The notes below the pieces were generated by a model that was not told where the DNA came from, did no database searches, and was given only the letters and a program-made list of their open reading frames with translations. A stretch of 5,971 nt of DNA from assembly GCA_934403665.1 (NCBI GenBank), contig CAKRUL010000099.1, positions 1 to 5,971 of the forward strand, in the 5' to 3' direction. Shown one piece after another: positions 4,791 through 5,971 of this stretch (its first letter is position 1; each line of letters starts with the position of its first letter). A program made the translations under genes and the position numbers. Source of the DNA: an uncultured Clostridia bacterium (lineage in GTDB: Bacteria; Bacillota_A; Clostridia; UMGS1840; HGM11507).

Positions 4791-5771
4791 TTATTCGATC
4801 GAAGAATCCATTGCGGTTTTGCCTTTTGTGTTCTCGCCTCTTCTCCGTTTTCTCACCAATCGGTAAATCACCCAGCCTGCGGCAATCAAAAGCACTCCGA
4901 TGCACACCCAGGCCAGCACAAACCCTGTTGTATTGGTGAAACTCCCTTTTGCGGTGATTTTATTGACCGTTCCGGGAATCAAAATCCACTCCAGCGTTTT
5001 TCCATGGTCGGTTATCTTCCCAGCATTACTGGAAAGCACCTTGTCCGGAAATTTTATGACAATCTTCATGGTTGCATTTGCAAGCAGCTTGTTGACGCCC
5101 TCTTTTTTGGCTTCCGCCTGCTGTTGCTGTGCATCGGGCTGTGCTGCCTTTTTCACTTCCTGATCGTCCACTGTCACATTTTTCTTTTCATAAATTTCAT
5201 TGTTCTTTTGCGTGTCGGTTGAATCTCTTTTGTCAATCACCGTCACATTATTGTTCTGATAAACATTCGCAGCCGTTGACTGCGGCTCCTCCGATGTCAA
5301 TTCTTTCGAAACATCCGGCAGAAGTTCGTCTTTTTTCTGTCTCAGAAACTCCTCCGTCAGGAAGGTTAAATCAATGGACGAATCCAGCTGAAACGTATCA
5401 GCAAACATTCCTTCTGTAATTGTCAACCCCTTCAGAAGCGCGCCGGAATAATCCACATTTTCTTCATCGGCTTTTCCTGCGACTGCAAGTTCGTCAGGCG
5501 TAACATCTCGTTTGACCACTTTAATTCCCCGAAAACCATCCTCTTCATAATCCTGAACCTCATATTTGTCCTCGGTGAAATGCTTCCGGAACTGCAAAAC
5601 CAATGTGTTGACAGCATCTGCATCCGCCGTCTTGGTGTCAAAGAGAATTTTATATTTTGCATCTGCAGAACCGCCGCGGTGAATTTTAAATTCATATGTT
5701 GCGTTTACACATCCGGAAAAAAGCAACGCAATGCTCATCAGGATGGAAATCAAACCCACAACTTTTTTCAC
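4791..5771 (-). CDS. LppM/DUF3153-type lipoprotein with C-terminal membrane anchor
   Basis: The 326-residue product begins with a lipoprotein signal peptide (MKK, hydrophobic core 4-18, lipobox LFSGC) and would be lipidated at C21. A second hydrophobic segment (about 284-306) followed by RKRRR at 307-311 should cross the membrane with the tail inside, so the extracellular part is held at both ends. The beta-rich start (ATYEFKIHRGGSADAKYKIL) and the late IVIKFPDKVLSSNAGK ... KTLEWILIPG block match the LppM/DUF3153 pattern as I recall it; function in this family is largely unknown. Between them lies a hydrophilic, low-complexity insert (about 155-225) with a QQQQ run and two similar NVTV segments. 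The start codon is GTG at 5771, supported by GGAGGG (5785-5780) at 8 bases. It forms its own unit between a promoter and a terminator. Lipoprotein and anchor calls are strong; the family call is moderate. Confidence 0.85.
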   Translation of the reverse strand: MKKVVGLISILMSIALLFSGCVNATYEFKIHRGGSADAKYKILFDTKTADADAVNTLVLQFRKHFTEDKYEVQDYEEDGFRGIKVVKRDVTPDELAVAGKADEENVDYSGALLKGLTITEGMFADTFQLDSSIDLTFLTEEFLRQKKDELLPDVSKELTSEEPQSTAANVYQNNNVTVIDKRDSTDTQKNNEIYEKKNVTVDDQEVKKAAQPDAQQQQAEAKKEGVNKLLANATMKIVIKFPDKVLSSNAGKITDHGKTLEWILIPGTVNKITAKGSFTNTTGFVLAWVCIGVLLIAAGWVIYRLVRKRRRGENTKGKTAMDSSIE

Positions 5772-5804
5772 GATACAATCCCTCCAGTACTCGTTTTGAT
5801 CTGC

Positions 5805-5824
5805 CCGGAAAGTCGGCTTTCCGG
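5805..5824 (-). promoter_or_regulatory. Stable hairpin in the lipoprotein leader, just before the ribosome binding site
   Basis: On the minus strand CCGGAAAG (5824-5817) and CTTTCCGG (5812-5805) form a perfect 8-bp stem with a four-base CCGA loop. It ends about 20 bases before GGAGGG. No T run follows, so it is not a terminator; it may affect translation or RNA stability. Confidence 0.5.
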
Positions 5825-5833
5825 CAAATCTTT

Positions 5834-5852
5834 GTCTTTTTCTATGAAAGAC
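5834..5852. repeat. Inverted repeat GTCTTT-7-AAAGAC in the lipoprotein leader
   Basis: GTCTTT (5834-5839) and AAAGAC (5847-5852) are exact complements. The element resembles the dyad at 3823-3840 in the amidohydrolase leader, sharing TCTTTTTC and ATGAAAGA with one extra central base. Read on the plus strand it is followed by TTTTTATT, but no plus-strand gene precedes it. Confidence 0.4.
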
Positions 5853-5881
5853 TTTTTATTATGTATTGAGCGGACTCTTTT

Positions 5882-5910
5882 ATTTTACACGAAAACGTCT
5901 CAAATTTCAA
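5882..5910 (-). promoter_or_regulatory. Promoter of the lipoprotein gene
   Basis: On the minus strand TTGAAA (5910-5905) and TAAAAT (5887-5882) are exactly 17 bases apart. The predicted start site is near 5875, giving a leader of about 100 bases that contains two hairpins. The remaining bases to the right edge (5911-5971) show no gene or signal I can support. Confidence 0.75.
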
Positions 5911-5971
5911 TACCAAAAACCGTTATTTTCCAAATACTGGATGTTTTTTTCTTTTAACGCTCTTTATAGAC

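Noticed and set aside
5834..5858. Plus-strand terminator GTCTTT-AAAGAC-TTTTT
   Set aside because: The stem is only six A/T-rich pairs and no plus-strand gene precedes it; it is better treated as a dyad in the minus-strand leader.

Overview
The window reads as chromosomal DNA of a Gram-positive, low-to-moderate GC Firmicute, most likely a member of the Clostridia. The signs are purine-rich GGAG-type ribosome binding sites, sigma-A promoters with 17-base spacers, intrinsic terminators, a pyrophosphate-type phosphofructokinase and a GEMM-I (cyclic dinucleotide) riboswitch. I cannot name the genus. All four protein genes lie on the minus strand; the only plus-strand gene is a tRNA.

Layout from right to left, in the direction of transcription of the protein genes. 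(1) 5910-4691: a single-gene unit. A promoter (TTGAAA-17-TAAAAT) and a leader with two hairpins precede a GTG-started lipoprotein of the LppM/DUF3153 type (5771-4791). It ends at an intrinsic terminator (4723-4691) whose stem is complete only when read on the minus strand. (2) 4067-4277, plus strand: promoter, tRNA-Glu(TTC) with encoded CCA, and terminator. A 56-base segment containing that terminator recurs exactly at 4623-4678; about 314 bases without a recognisable gene lie between the copies. (3) 3966-1380: an extended -10 promoter, a roughly 160-base leader rich in inverted repeats (one fits a GntR-type operator), then a metal-dependent amidohydrolase and a PPi-dependent 6-phosphofructokinase. 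The ribosome binding site of the second gene sits at the stop codon of the first, so they should be co-transcribed. (4) 1304 to the left edge: a near-consensus promoter (TTGACT-17-TATAAT), an unassigned structured leader half (1268-1148), a GEMM-I aptamer (1147-1064), an intrinsic terminator (1066-1034), and a DegT/DnrJ/EryC1/StrS aminotransferase truncated by the window edge.

The most interesting part is the leader of unit 4. The 5' arm of the aptamer's closing stem (GCAACCC in the RNA) has three possible partners: an upstream GGGTTGC, the aptamer's own 3' arm GTTGC, and the GGGTTGC inside the terminator. This is the layout of a transcription-attenuation switch with an extra upstream competitor. 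By my alignment from memory, the nucleotide that separates c-di-GMP from cGAMP recognition in GEMM-I RNAs is an A here, so the ligand should be tested. The riboswitch suggests that production of a nucleotide-sugar-derived surface glycan is tied to cyclic dinucleotide signalling. No CRISPR array, transposase or phage gene is visible.
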